Source of the DNA: Anaerolineae bacterium
GTDB lineage: Bacteria > Chloroflexota > Anaerolineae > Caldilineales > Caldilineaceae
Direction: 5' to 3'
Assembly (NCBI GenBank): GCA_030432295.1
Contig: JAUIHI010000003.1
Location: 124,001-188,000, forward strand
Length of the DNA stretch: 64,000 bases
Part shown: positions 10,073-19,210 of the stretch, one piece after another
Layout of the letters: every line of letters begins with the position of its first letter
How positions within the stretch are numbered: the first letter of the stretch is position 1
Position numbers and translations under genes: made by a program
The notes under the pieces: model-generated
Told to the model about the DNA's origin: nothing
What the model saw: the letters and a program-made list of their open reading frames with translations, nothing else
Databases searched by the model: none

Positions 10073-11602
10073 ATGCCCGCCACAAAGAAAGTCCTGCTCG
10101 TCATCATCGATGCCCTGACATCCCGGGTGCTGGAACCGGCTATGGACGCGGGTCAACTTCCCCATTTTGCGGCCCTGCGCCAGGCGGGCTATTTCTCTCC
10201 CCACAACACCAGCATCTTCCCCTCCATCACCCACGCCGCGCTCACCTCAATTGTCACGGGCCGTTATCCTGAGAGTCACGGCATCCTCGGCAGCCACTGG
10301 TATCGGGCCGGGGAAGACGAGATCGCCTTCTTCGCCGCGGACCCGGAGATTATTCTGAGCAAAGGGATCGGCGAGTTTGTCAAAGGTTTTCTCATCCGCC
10401 TCAACCAGACTTATTTGCGTGCGCCCACCCTTTTTCAGACCGTCGAACGTGGCGGGAAGCGGGCTGCCAGCCTGAATTTTCTTGTCTTCCGGGGGGATGT
10501 GGCCTATGAATTCGACGTGCCCTTTCTCCTCGAAATGTTGCCCGACCTGCCGAGCGAACTAACCATCCACGGCCCATCCACCCTCTATCTGGGCGACTTT
10601 GTGCAGCAGACTCCCCTGGATGTGGACGACGAAGCGGTGCGGGGTGGCGCGGCCAACTGGTTTGGCTTTGCCGACGAGACCACTGCGGATCTGCTGGTGC
10701 AACTGGCCGGGAAGCGGTTCTTCCCCGACTTCACGCTGGCCTACTTTCCCCACAACGACGCCCTCTGCCACAGCGTCGGGCCAGCCGAGGCCCTGGACGA
10801 TCTGATCGAGATTGATAGGTATCTGGGCGAGATGTTGGAAGCCTACGGCGGACTCGACCCATTTCTCGCCGATGTCTGTCTGATCATCACCGGGGACCAC
10901 TCCCAGAGTGATGTGGTGGACGACGAGGCCCTGGCTTCCATCGATTTGGACCAGATTCTCGCCGACTTTCAGCGCACCGCCGCGGGCCAGCCCTGGGACG
11001 AAGACGACGAACTAATGCTCTGCCCCAACCTGCGCGCAGCCCAAATTTATCTGAGGACACCCGACGGCGAGACCCTACAGCGGGTCATCGACCAGCTTTT
11101 GACTGACACGCGCATCGATCAGCTTTTCTGGGCAGAGAAGGAGAATGGGGCATCCCTGCGCATCCACGCCATCGCTGGGGATCGGGGCAGATTGTCCTTC
11201 TGGCCCGGCGAGGGCGGTGGGCAGACGGGCCGGGATGAGTACGACAACCTGTGGAGTTGGGAGGGGGAACTGGCCGTTGTGGGCGGGGAAGTGCGCGACG
11301 GGCAACTCAGCTTTCCCGACTATCCCAACGCCTTCGAGCGGCTGGCCGGTGTGGTGGACAGCCCGGATAGCGGTCAACTCTGGGCCACGGCCCGACCGGG
11401 GCACGAATTTGCCGTGCCCGAAGCGAAGGTACACGCGGGGGGAGGCTCCCACGGCTCCCTGCACGGGCTGGACTCGTTCACCTCCCTCTTTGTGGCGGGT
11501 GCGCCGGAACATCTGGCCCTGCCCGTTCGGCCCCGCATTGTGGACATCGCACCTCTGGCCCTGGCCGTTCTCGGCCTTTCACCCGGCCACACGGGGGAAT
11601 AG
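10073..11602 (+). CDS. Type I phosphodiesterase / nucleotide pyrophosphatase family protein
   Basis: This 509-residue enzyme belongs to the alkaline phosphatase superfamily. Visible are the metal ligand in VIIDALTS, the nucleophile region SIFPSITHAALTSIVTGRYPESHGI with the expected Thr in the PSIT motif, and the metal-binding DALCHS, ITGDHSQSD and GSHGSLHG motifs. The order matches nucleotide pyrophosphatase/phosphodiesterases. No signal peptide is evident, so it is predicted cytoplasmic. The ATG follows GAAGG. It is divergent from hox and ends at a strong hairpin terminator. The substrate cannot be read from sequence. Confidence 0.88.
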   Translation: MPATKKVLLVIIDALTSRVLEPAMDAGQLPHFAALRQAGYFSPHNTSIFPSITHAALTSIVTGRYPESHGILGSHWYRAGEDEIAFFAADPEIILSKGIGEFVKGFLIRLNQTYLRAPTLFQTVERGGKRAASLNFLVFRGDVAYEFDVPFLLEMLPDLPSELTIHGPSTLYLGDFVQQTPLDVDDEAVRGGAANWFGFADETTADLLVQLAGKRFFPDFTLAYFPHNDALCHSVGPAEALDDLIEIDRYLGEMLEAYGGLDPFLADVCLIITGDHSQSDVVDDEALASIDLDQILADFQRTAAGQPWDEDDELMLCPNLRAAQIYLRTPDGETLQRVIDQLLTDTRIDQLFWAEKENGASLRIHAIAGDRGRLSFWPGEGGGQTGRDEYDNLWSWEGELAVVGGEVRDGQLSFPDYPNAFERLAGVVDSPDSGQLWATARPGHEFAVPEAKVHAGGGSHGSLHGLDSFTSLFVAGAPEHLALPVRPRIVDIAPLALAVLGLSPGHTGE

Positions 11603-11616
11603 TTCCGCAGAAGCAA

Positions 11617-11658
11617 AAAGCGAGTGGAGACGCTTCTGCATCCCCACTCGCTCTTTTA
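11617..11658. terminator. Rho-independent terminator after the phosphodiesterase gene
   Basis: The stem GCGAGTGG (11620-11627) pairs with CCACTCGC (11644-11651), followed by CTCTTTT on the plus strand and preceded by AAAAA, so it could work in both directions. Confidence 0.75.
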
Positions 11659-11857
11659 TTCTATTGGCTATTTGGTTGTTGGGGAACCTTCGGTGGTTCC
11701 CGATCTGTCATCTGCGTCTTCCCGCGGTTGGGGCCGAAAGCTGATATTGTGAATCAGTGACCAGCAGGTGCAGCGATGGTCGCAATCCTGAACGGTCTTT
11801 GGTTGTGCGCCCCACGTGTAGGCCAGAGGACAGGCAAGACTCAGTTCTTTCTCGCGA

Positions 11858-12094
11858 TTATCCATTCTGTCTTGAAACAGCAGGCGGGGCTACGGAAAGC
11901 GGGGTGTGTGCGCGCTGTTGTAACCACAGCCCAGACGCCACCAATGCTTGTCCCATCTGGGACAGAATCCGATTTGCCGGGCTGATAGTCGCTCTGTTTT
12001 GCGCCCGTTGTCGGCGACGACGGCCCCGCTCCAATGAGTTGCTGACTCGTTCGTTATACTCCGACCGGGCCATCATAAATGTTTCCCAGTACAT
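11858..12094 (-). CDS. Small unknown protein, 78 residues, very basic middle
   Basis: Function is not recognised. The ATG at 12094 sits seven bases after a near-perfect Shine-Dalgarno AGGAGGT, the best in this stretch, and that is the main reason to believe in it. The protein begins MYWETFMMARSEYNERV, has an Arg-rich centre (SLERGRRRRQRAQNR) and then a hydrophobic helix-like part ending in VSRQNG. The last 20 residues look less coding-like, and another frame is open downstream (11668-11865), so a frameshift near the end is possible. It stands alone on the minus strand, between the terminator and the MITE. Confidence 0.5.
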   Translation of the reverse strand: MYWETFMMARSEYNERVSNSLERGRRRRQRAQNRATISPANRILSQMGQALVASGLWLQQRAHTPLSVAPPAVSRQNG

Positions 12095-12372
12095 ATTGTA
12101 CCTCCTACAATTTGCCAGGGCAGTGGGCGACCGGCTGATGCGCCGGGGGATGTATGCTCACCAGCCAACTGCCCGCTGCGCCTTTTGGACAGCGTGGAAG
12201 CAGACCGATTTCCGCTTCCCACTACCAGCCTACATCCATCCGGGCCAGGGGCGAAGGGCGTAGGTAGCCAGACTTTGCCGAGGCCGATTTGTGCAAATTG
12301 TACAGAACCAGGCACTTGACAGAACCGGAAAAAGGACTCGCGCCCGGTCTGCCCTCTCTCTGATTTTCTAGA
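12095..12372. other. Intergenic stretch without recognisable gene
   Basis: The region between the small minus-strand gene and the candidate promoter at 12373 contains no reading frame I would trust, only short inverted repeats such as GGGCAGTTGG-type arms. It probably holds the 5' region of the small gene. Confidence 0.4.
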
Positions 12373-12402
12373 TTGAGAAACAACCGACTCTCAGTGTACA
12401 AT
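12373..12402 (+). promoter_or_regulatory. Candidate promoter upstream of the MITE and glpQ-like gene
   Basis: TTGAGA (12373-12378) and TACAAT (12397-12402) are separated by 18 bases. It points to the phosphodiesterase gene at 12740. The mobile element at 12461-12707 lies between the two, so the element would be part of the 5' untranslated region. Confidence 0.5.
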
Positions 12403-12460
12403 GTGCTATTATATAGGCGATACAACAGGCTGGATTGCCAACGACGGGGCCGATTGAAAC

Positions 12461-12707
12461 GGGTGCAATTCAAGTGGGGGGCAGGGGTAGGTTTGCGACG
12501 ACCGCACCGGGCTAAAGGCCAATGGGCTGAAGCCCACAGCTACAGGGCGACGCCGGATAAATCCGGCTTAGAAACGGTTTGTCTGTTCCTCCGAAAGCCC
12601 CGTTCAGGGGGCGTAGCTCGGTAGCTGGGCTACTTTCGAGTAGCCCGGTGTCTTTAGCACCGGGCGGCACAGACGATTCCTGTTCGCCCCAAGTCTGAAT
12701 TGCACCC
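12461..12707. mobile_element. MITE-like element, 247 bp, with 12-bp terminal inverted repeats and 8-bp target duplication
   Basis: The ends are exact inverted repeats, GGGTGCAATTCA (12461-12472) and TGAATTGCACCC (12696-12707). The element is flanked directly by the same eight bases, ATTGAAAC, at 12453-12460 and 12708-12715, which is what a transposition target duplication looks like. It has no transposase. The inside is a chain of hairpins (TGGGCTGAAGCCCA, GCCGGATAAATCCGGC, GAGTAGCCCGG...CCGGGCGGC). It probably moves with a transposase encoded elsewhere. The family is not assigned. Confidence 0.8.
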
Positions 12708-12739
12708 ATTGAAACCTGACTTTCAGGTAGAGAAATCCA

Positions 12740-13597
12740 ATGTACTCTGGCAGAGAACCACGACAACGCACAGGGAACTGGTTTACCCGGGGACTGGGAT
12801 GCCTCACCCAATTTGTCGCGCTGGCCTTCATTCTCCTCCTGCTCTACTACGGCAGCTATCTTCTCCTGCGCGGCCCCATCCCCGTCCGTCCGGTCGCCAT
12901 TGCCCATCGGGGCGATTCGGCCCACCAGCCGGAAAGTACCCTGGCCGCCTTCCGCAGCGCCATCGACGCCGGTGCGGACTGGCTGGAAATGGACGTGCAG
13001 ATGAGCGACGACGGCCATCTGGTCGTCATCCACGACACAACCGTTGACCGCACAACCAACGGTAGCGGGCGGGTGGCCGACCTCACTCTGGCCCAGCTAC
13101 AGGCCCTGGACGCGGGCAACGGCGAACAGATACCCACCTTTGCCGATGTCCTGGCCCTGGCGAGTGGGGCCAATATTCCGGTCATGCCCGAAGCCAAATC
13201 CCCCGAACTCTACCCCGGCCTGGAAATGCAAATGGTGGCGGAATTGAACGCGGCCAACTATGCGGACCGGGCCGTCATCCAGTCTTTCGACAGCGCATCC
13301 CTGACACGCCTCCACGAGAGCGCGCCCGATCTGCCCCTCTGCGCGCTCTACGGCCTGGGCCACTTCAGACTCACCGGTTCCCAGCCCGGCGACGCCACCG
13401 CCGTCTGCCCCATGGCCGAAATGGTGCTGCTCTATCCGTGGATGCTGCGCCAGGCCCACGACGAAGGGCGCAAAGTCTATGTCTGGTTCGGCGCGTTGGA
13501 GCATCCCTGGACCATCCGTCTGCTGGTCGAATTCGGCGCGGATGGGGTAATTGCCGACGATCCGGGGCTGGTTTTGGCGGCCTGGCAGACCCGATAA
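12740..13597 (+). CDS. Membrane-anchored glycerophosphodiester phosphodiesterase
   Basis: The enzyme hydrolyses glycerophosphodiesters to glycerol 3-phosphate and an alcohol. The 285-residue protein has one N-terminal membrane helix (about 22-43) and then a GDPD barrel: HRGDSAHQPESTLAAF with the catalytic His-Arg (about 56-57), EMDVQMSDDGHLVVIHD with the Glu/Asp metal ligands and second catalytic His (about 83-99), PEAKSPE and the C-terminal GADGVIADDP. The catalytic domain probably faces the outside. The ATG lies 25 bases after the MITE target duplication. The ribosome site is weak (GTAGAG). Confidence 0.92.
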   Translation: MYSGREPRQRTGNWFTRGLGCLTQFVALAFILLLLYYGSYLLLRGPIPVRPVAIAHRGDSAHQPESTLAAFRSAIDAGADWLEMDVQMSDDGHLVVIHDTTVDRTTNGSGRVADLTLAQLQALDAGNGEQIPTFADVLALASGANIPVMPEAKSPELYPGLEMQMVAELNAANYADRAVIQSFDSASLTRLHESAPDLPLCALYGLGHFRLTGSQPGDATAVCPMAEMVLLYPWMLRQAHDEGRKVYVWFGALEHPWTIRLLVEFGADGVIADDPGLVLAAWQTR

Positions 13598-13821
13598 GCC
13601 GGATCGTATGGTGAACGAAGGTTTTTCAGAGTTTTTATTTTTGGAAAGGTGGTCTACAATAGGGCTGCGTTGCGTTTGGACGACTGGTTAGGATCTGATA
13701 CATTGTTCATTGCATCCCCACTTCAGGACACCGGTTGCCACACAACTTTCACGGCCGTGCCGTGCAAGCGTTTGTACTAAGTGTGACTTAAGCTTATAGC
13801 GAAAGAGAAAGGAACAGAAAG

Positions 13822-14022
13822 ATGGCATTCTCGTACACAAATTCCAAGGGGCGCACGTACTTCCTGCATTCCAAAGACACCACCCTGCGCAATGGAAAAC
13901 AACAGACCCTCTACTTCTTTGCCAGTGCGGTCAAGGAAGAGGGTTCTTTGGATGAGGTCCCGGCCGGTTTCAGCGTTTTTGAATTCAAGAACGGCGTGCC
14001 CGGACTCAAGCGCGACAAGTAA
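13822..14022 (+). CDS. Small conserved-looking protein, 66 residues, unknown function
   Basis: The protein runs MAFSYTNSKGRTYFLHSKD to PGLKRDK. It has alternating hydrophobic strands and a Y-F-L-H core, and resembles short 'KGRTYYLH...FFA...PAGY' proteins I associate with Chloroflexota and similar bacteria, but no function is known to me. AAAGGAACAG lies just before the ATG. The 224-bp gap upstream has TACAAT at 13655-13660 as a possible -10 box. It precedes sufE on the same strand. Confidence 0.75.
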   Translation: MAFSYTNSKGRTYFLHSKDTTLRNGKQQTLYFFASAVKEEGSLDEVPAGFSVFEFKNGVPGLKRDK

Positions 14023-14126
14023 AGCGGCCTGCCGTTTATAGATTGCAAAAGAGGTGGCTGTCGCTGTAGTTGGCGGCAGTCACTTTTTGTGTTTGAGGAA
14101 AACAGACCAGCGAAGGAAATTGTGTG

Positions 14127-14591
14127 ATGTCCCCTGATTTGACCACCGAAGAAAAACTTGACAACCTGCCCCCGGCTCTGCGCGAAATTGTGGACGATTT
14201 CCGGGATGTGGAGCCAGCTGAGCGGCTGGAATATCTGCTCGACTTTGCCATGGGCATGCCCGACCTGCCCGAACGGCTCCAATCCCACCGGGACGAGATG
14301 GATCAGGTCCACGAGTGCCAGACCCCCGTCTTCGTCTTCACGGAGATTGAGGACGACGCAGTCCATTTCTACATCGACGTACCCAGAGAGTCTCCCACCG
14401 TGCGCGGCTACGCGGCGATTGTGGCCGAAGGGTTGGACGGCGCTTCCCCCGACGAAGTGCTGCAAACCCCGGAGGATGTACACTTCCTCCTCGGCCTGCA
14501 AGAGGCCATCAGCCACCAGCGCCTGCGCGGTCTCCACGCGCTGATGGGCTATTTGAAGCGGCAAGTTGTGGCGAAAATGGGCGAGGCGTAA
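14127..14591 (+). CDS. sufE: SufE-family sulfur acceptor protein
   Basis: SufE takes persulfide sulfur from a cysteine desulfurase and boosts iron-sulfur cluster assembly. The 154-residue protein has the family core, with YLLDFAMGMPDLPE and the active cysteine in VHECQTPVF (about residue 64), in the position of the usual GCQS/V motif, with Glu replacing Gly. GAAGGA precedes both an in-frame GTG (14124) and the ATG (14127); either may be used. No SufS or SufBCD gene is nearby. It abuts the next gene with no gap. Confidence 0.88.
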   Translation: MSPDLTTEEKLDNLPPALREIVDDFRDVEPAERLEYLLDFAMGMPDLPERLQSHRDEMDQVHECQTPVFVFTEIEDDAVHFYIDVPRESPTVRGYAAIVAEGLDGASPDEVLQTPEDVHFLLGLQEAISHQRLRGLHALMGYLKRQVVAKMGEA

Positions 14592-15587
14592 ATGACGAAT
14601 GCACTAACCGACATCCCCGGCCTGCTCGTGGGCCACTGGACCGACGCTGCCAACGGCACGGGCTGTACGGTTGTACTCACGCCGGAAGGCGCGTGCGCTG
14701 GGGTGGATGTGCGGGGTTCGTCGCCGGGGACACGGGAGACGGATCTGCTCGACCCCACCACCGGCGTGGACCGGGTACACGGGGTGGTTCTCAGCGGTGG
14801 CTCGGCCTACGGGCTGGGCGCGGCCCACGGCGCGGTGCGCTGGCTGGCCGAGAACGGCTACGGCTGGCCCACGGCTGCGGCTCGGGTGCCGATTGTCTCC
14901 TCTGCGATTTTGTACGATTTGGGATTCAACGGTTCGGCGGTCTACCCCACCGAAGCCGACGCCTACGCCGCCTGTCAGACGGCCAGCGCCAGCGACGCCA
15001 GCCGGGGCAACATCGGCGCGGGGACCGGCTGTACAGTGGGCAAACTCCTCGGCTTCGCCAATGCCAGCCGGGGCGGGCTGGGACAGGCGTCGGTCACACT
15101 GCCCGGCGGCGCGATTGTGGCCGCGCTGGTGGCTGTCAACGCCATCGGCGATATTGTGGACCCGACCAGCGCCCAGATCATCGCCGGTGCGCGGGACCCG
15201 GAAAGCGGCCAATTGGCCGATGCCCTCGCCAGCCTGACCAGCCGCTTCGATTCATTTCTCTTTCGGCGTCCGCCTGTGCGGGAAAACACATCCATCGGCG
15301 TCGTCGCTACTAATCTGCCCCTGACCAAAGCTCAGGCTACCAAACTGGCCCAGATGGGGCAAGCGGGCATCACCCGCACCACCCGCCCGGCCCACACAAT
15401 GTACGACGGCGACTGTCTCTTTGCCCTGGGCACGGGCAGTCTGGACATCCCCTACGAACTCAGCCTGCTCGGCGCAATCGCAGCCCAGGTCGTCGCCGCG
15501 GCTGTGTTGGATGGCGTGCGCAATGCAGCGGCTGGCTTTGGATTACCCGCTGCGGCCCACCTGACCCCCTTGCCTTTGAACCCGTAA
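14592..15587 (+). CDS. P1-family peptidase (S58, DmpA/EndoType)
   Basis: This 331-residue protein belongs to the self-cleaving S58 aminopeptidase family. Family marks are VLSGGSAYGLGAAHGAV, the autoprocessing and nucleophile site in ENTSIGVVATN (about 230-240), and HTMYDGDCLFALGTG near the C-terminus. Autocleavage before the Ser/Thr would give alpha and beta chains of an N-terminal nucleophile hydrolase. The ATG directly follows the sufE stop, so the pair is probably co-transcribed. No signal peptide is seen. The physiological substrate is unknown. Confidence 0.92.
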   Translation: MTNALTDIPGLLVGHWTDAANGTGCTVVLTPEGACAGVDVRGSSPGTRETDLLDPTTGVDRVHGVVLSGGSAYGLGAAHGAVRWLAENGYGWPTAAARVPIVSSAILYDLGFNGSAVYPTEADAYAACQTASASDASRGNIGAGTGCTVGKLLGFANASRGGLGQASVTLPGGAIVAALVAVNAIGDIVDPTSAQIIAGARDPESGQLADALASLTSRFDSFLFRRPPVRENTSIGVVATNLPLTKAQATKLAQMGQAGITRTTRPAHTMYDGDCLFALGTGSLDIPYELSLLGAIAAQVVAAAVLDGVRNAAAGFGLPAAAHLTPLPLNP

Positions 15588-15634
15588 ACCCCGCAGACCC
15601 CGCAGGCCAGCCGCATCATCAAAAACAGGCTGCT

Positions 15635-18358
15635 TTATTTATGCACAACGGGGAGATACAATTGGTTTGCCGCAGAGATCACGCCGATATCCGTGGCCCA
15701 ATCTTCGAAACTTCGGTCTACAAAATCCTGCAACTGATGGGTCTCGGCCAGCTCAGCATTGATGACTGTAGCCAGCGCGGGCGACGACGCGCTGGCAATG
15801 CGCTGCCACAGCGCCAACGCCTGGTCCACCATCTCCTGCGTGACAGGAATCTCATCCCCGCGACCCGCAGCCCAGGCTTCCAATCCCGGCATAAAGTTGT
15901 GCAGGGTGCGATACCCATCCCAGACCAGGCCGGGGTCTTTGCGGGCAATCGTGGCCATTTCCTGGGCGTAGCGGGTGAAGAGATCGATATAGCGCTGGCC
16001 CTCCGCACTCTGCTGGAAACGCCGGGTCATCTCCTGCATAACCGCTCCATCAGTCAATGGCGCGGCAAGCGTGAACTGCGCAATCCGCGAGAGAGTGCTG
16101 TCTGGCGCGAATTTCGATGATTTTGGCTGCACAAAGAAATAGAGACAAACCGGCAAATCCAGACCTGCGCCTGCCAGTTGTCCCACCGCCAGACCGCTGT
16201 CGTTATGGATAGCCGCGGGGACAGCCGTGCGGGCCGTGGGGAATGCGTAAACGATAGCGCCTGCTCCATTGCGATAGACCAGCCGCGGCTGGTTGTCATA
16301 GGCCAGTTTTACCTGCGAGGGAGTCGTCCCACTTTCCTGCGCCACTACTTCTTTGCTGATAGTCTGCAAATCGTCGTCCGAATAGGCCAGGCGCACACTT
16401 CCATCCTGTGCCCCGTAGGCCACATAGGGCAGACTGTGGGTCTCGCCCGCCACGGCCAGGTCCAGACTGTTGAGCACACCTGCGTCTGGGACAAGCGTTG
16501 TGGTTACCCACTGGCCGTTTGCGTTGTGGCTATAGCGAATGGCCTGGTTGGTCCGGTCATAATAGGCAATTGCCAGCACTTGGCTTGTCACCGGCTCGCC
16601 CGTGGCGTCCAACCCCTGGGCCAATGCGTTGAACTCGCCAACGACCTCTCCGTTTTCCCCTGGGTCCACCAGACTGTCGAACCAGCCGCTTCCGTTCCAG
16701 GAGGCCAGCCGCAGGTCTCCATTTTCGGCGTCAAAATAGCTGATCACAACTGTGCCGTTCCCAAGCACCAGCGCGTCAAAGGTCGGTTCGGTGCCTAATG
16801 GGGCAGCGCTGCTGTGGACGTTGGTCTGCCACACGCCGTTGACGCGGCGCACCAACCGCATGGACACGCTCCCATCATAGGCGGTATAGACGATCGCCGG
16901 GTCGCCTTGGGTGAAGACCAGACGCAGGTTTGGTTGAAACAGAGTGCCTTCGGGCAGGGTGGCAACTTCGTCGAATTCCCAAAGCCCGTTCACTTGGGTG
17001 GCATAGAACAGACGACGGGTGGTGGACTGATAGAATGCAATGTGATGCCCACCGTTTTCGTCTACGACGAAGCCATTTTCGCTATCCCCTGGCGCGGCGC
17101 GGATGAATCCTTCGCTCCAGGCGCTTCCGCTACTTGCCGTGGAAAGAACCAGGCTGCTTGGCCCATCGCTCTTGCGCCAGGCAATCTTCGGCTGGCCGTT
17201 GCGCACAACCAGCGATGCTCGATCGCCCTCGCCCAAAACCCGTTCTTGCCAGGTCGGCCCCCAGGTAGCGTAGACCAGGTCCCGAAAACCTTCTTCCGCA
17301 TAGACCAGATGCTCCCGCTCGCTGCTCGCATCCCAGGCCAGGCTAATCGTACGCCCCAGGCGCGTCTCACCGTCAACGAGTTCCAGATTCCAATTTCCAT
17401 CCACCAGCCTGGCCAGACGAATGCCATTCCGCCGATAGGCAATCACCGGTAGCCCCTGACGGCCTATGGCGATGGATGTGCCCATTTGTATACCGCTGTC
17501 CACCGTGCGCGTTGTCCAGGTTGTGCCGCTGCCCTGGGCGTGCCTGAGTACATTGTCGGCACCGATTGTGCCGTAATAGCTGATGTGGGCCGCGCCTTCG
17601 CTGTCGAACACAATCGATGTGGTGTGGCCCACATCCCCCTCGCTGTCCACAGTCTGCGCAGCCCAAGTCCGGTTGGAAGGGTCCCATTGGGCGTATTTCA
17701 GATTTCCGTTCGTGCGGTCATAATAGCTGGCGCCGAGGATGCCGCCCGTTCCCCAGGCCAGTGCCGCATCTTCCCCGACGCTGGCACTTTCGTCCACTAT
17801 TTTATATACCCACTGGTTTCCGCTGCGCTGGACGTGCAGCAGGCGCTCCCCCTGCGCTTCGTAGTAGATGATATTGGGGATGCCGCTGATGGGATCGAGG
17901 ACCAGAGAAGAGAAGCGACCCCGATCCAGATTGCCATCGACGACTTCGGTCTGCCAGCCGTTGGCAGTGCGCGTGGCATATTTGAGCGCAGTCTGGGCGC
18001 GATGGAAGTAGCTGATGCGGGGTTGCCCATCGGCGGTGAGGCCGATTGACACATATTCACCTGTGCTGACGGCTTCGTCGACTACTTCTGAATGCCAGCG
18101 AAAGCCGTCGAAATAGGCGTATTTCAGTTCGCTTTTCGCCGCCCCGTCGTAGGAATAGGCCACATGCGGATGCCCGGCTGCGTCGAGTGCGATGTCCGCG
18201 CTGGAGCCGACAGCGCCGCGCACTTCCAGCACCTGTACCTGCCAGGAGGAATCTGGCACTTCCGCGGCCAACACACCTGACGGCCCTGAGGAACCAGCCA
18301 ACACCAGCAACAGGAGTAGCCCGGCCAGCCAGATATATTTTTGCGACCCATTCTTCAC
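15635..18358 (-). CDS. Secreted beta-propeller-like repeat protein with YLP tail
   Basis: This 907-residue exported protein has a signal peptide (basic start, then leucine-rich helix, about 1-31). Most of the chain is about a dozen imperfect repeats of 45-60 residues with the pattern G..SLALD..G.PHIAYYD....LKYA...G..W....VD, as in propeller-forming extracellular repeats. The C-terminal 180 residues are helical and different. The last residues are LYLPVVHK, matching the tail of three other exported proteins here. No enzyme motif is visible. It is a single gene, convergent with the P1 peptidase, and transcribed away from the pyrK-like block. Confidence 0.75.
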   Translation of the reverse strand: MKNGSQKYIWLAGLLLLLVLAGSSGPSGVLAAEVPDSSWQVQVLEVRGAVGSSADIALDAAGHPHVAYSYDGAAKSELKYAYFDGFRWHSEVVDEAVSTGEYVSIGLTADGQPRISYFHRAQTALKYATRTANGWQTEVVDGNLDRGRFSSLVLDPISGIPNIIYYEAQGERLLHVQRSGNQWVYKIVDESASVGEDAALAWGTGGILGASYYDRTNGNLKYAQWDPSNRTWAAQTVDSEGDVGHTTSIVFDSEGAAHISYYGTIGADNVLRHAQGSGTTWTTRTVDSGIQMGTSIAIGRQGLPVIAYRRNGIRLARLVDGNWNLELVDGETRLGRTISLAWDASSEREHLVYAEEGFRDLVYATWGPTWQERVLGEGDRASLVVRNGQPKIAWRKSDGPSSLVLSTASSGSAWSEGFIRAAPGDSENGFVVDENGGHHIAFYQSTTRRLFYATQVNGLWEFDEVATLPEGTLFQPNLRLVFTQGDPAIVYTAYDGSVSMRLVRRVNGVWQTNVHSSAAPLGTEPTFDALVLGNGTVVISYFDAENGDLRLASWNGSGWFDSLVDPGENGEVVGEFNALAQGLDATGEPVTSQVLAIAYYDRTNQAIRYSHNANGQWVTTTLVPDAGVLNSLDLAVAGETHSLPYVAYGAQDGSVRLAYSDDDLQTISKEVVAQESGTTPSQVKLAYDNQPRLVYRNGAGAIVYAFPTARTAVPAAIHNDSGLAVGQLAGAGLDLPVCLYFFVQPKSSKFAPDSTLSRIAQFTLAAPLTDGAVMQEMTRRFQQSAEGQRYIDLFTRYAQEMATIARKDPGLVWDGYRTLHNFMPGLEAWAAGRGDEIPVTQEMVDQALALWQRIASASSPALATVINAELAETHQLQDFVDRSFEDWATDIGVISAANQLYLPVVHK

Positions 18359-18424
18359 AGCTAAAGTCCCTTCTCTGTGGTTTTGTCAATATCAGAAAAA
18401 GCGGACGAAGTTGGGGTTGTCAGC

Positions 18425-19210
18425 CTAGGCTTGCCAGGTAGTGCCCAACACCGGTCCGTCCATACACAACACTTTCCCCTCGAATTCACACGCGCCGCAG
18501 ATGCCGATGCCGCAGCGCATATAGGCCTCCCAGGAAAGTTGGGTTTCCACGCCGTGTGCCTGGCCCAGCTTTTCCAGCGCGGCCAGCATCCCGTGGGGAC
18601 CGCAGGCGCAGATGGCGTCGATTTCGCCCCGTTCCAGCAGGGGTGCAAGCGCGTCGGTCACCCGTCCGTGGATGCCCCGGCTGCCGTCTTCGGTGGTAAC
18701 AACCGCTGCCACACTGCTCAAGCCTGCAAAGCGCTCGGCGTAGAGAATATCCTCCCCCGTGCGTGCGCCGATGACCGCCGTCACTGATGCAGCCACACCC
18801 AGTTGAGTGCGTGCCAGCCAGTGCAGGGGCGCCACGCCGTAGCCGCCGCCTACCAGTGCCAGCCGCTTGCCCGCGCCTTCCACCCCGTAGCCCATCCCAA
18901 ATGGACCCCGCAGCCAGACAAAATCCCCCGGCTGCTTCGCATGCATCAAGCGGCTGAAGGGGCCGACCGCCGTAATCATCAGCGTCACCGGGTCGGCGTT
19001 GACCAGCGAGAAGGGCTTCTCGTCGAAGCGGGGCAGCCAGGCCATCACAAATTGGCCGGGGTATGCGTCCAGGCTGGCGTCCAATACGAAGGTTTTGGTG
19101 CGGTAGTTGTCGGTCTGAATGTCGAGAATGCGCACCCGCTGGGGCAGGGAAAATTGCGAATTGCGTATTGCGAGTTGCGAATTGCGAGTTGCGTAGGCCG
19201 GTTCCATCAT
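18425..19210 (-). CDS. pyrK: PyrK-like dihydroorotate dehydrogenase electron-transfer subunit
   Basis: PyrK-type proteins carry electrons from class 1B dihydroorotate dehydrogenase to NAD+. The 261-residue protein has an FAD-binding ferredoxin-reductase barrel (KPFSLVNAD, about 65-75), an NAD-binding domain (ALVGGGYGVAPLHWLA) and the C-terminal [2Fe-2S] site CGIGICGAC...C followed by MDGPV. The first 20 residues (ATRNSQLAIRNSQF) come from an intergenic simple repeat. The ATG overlaps the methyltransferase stop (ATGATG), so I keep this start, although the conserved part starts about residue 22. No pyrD gene is in the window. Confidence 0.88.
   Translation of the reverse strand: MMEPAYATRNSQLAIRNSQFSLPQRVRILDIQTDNYRTKTFVLDASLDAYPGQFVMAWLPRFDEKPFSLVNADPVTLMITAVGPFSRLMHAKQPGDFVWLRGPFGMGYGVEGAGKRLALVGGGYGVAPLHWLARTQLGVAASVTAVIGARTGEDILYAERFAGLSSVAAVVTTEDGSRGIHGRVTDALAPLLERGEIDAICACGPHGMLAALEKLGQAHGVETQLSWEAYMRCGIGICGACEFEGKVLCMDGPVLGTTWQA
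19152..19195. repeat. TTGCGAATTGCG simple repeat at the 5' end of pyrK
   Basis: The segment is made of alternating TTGCGAATTGCG and TTGCGAGTTGCG units and is translated as RNSQLAIRNSQ at the PyrK N-terminus. Related units lie in the hox region (4368-4398, 4500-4530, 5983-6152). Confidence 0.7.

Noticed and set aside
11668-11865. A Cys-containing 65-residue minus-strand frame
   Set aside because: It overlaps the end of the small Arg-rich gene and a terminator, and has no ribosome site. It may be a frameshifted remnant of that gene but cannot be supported.
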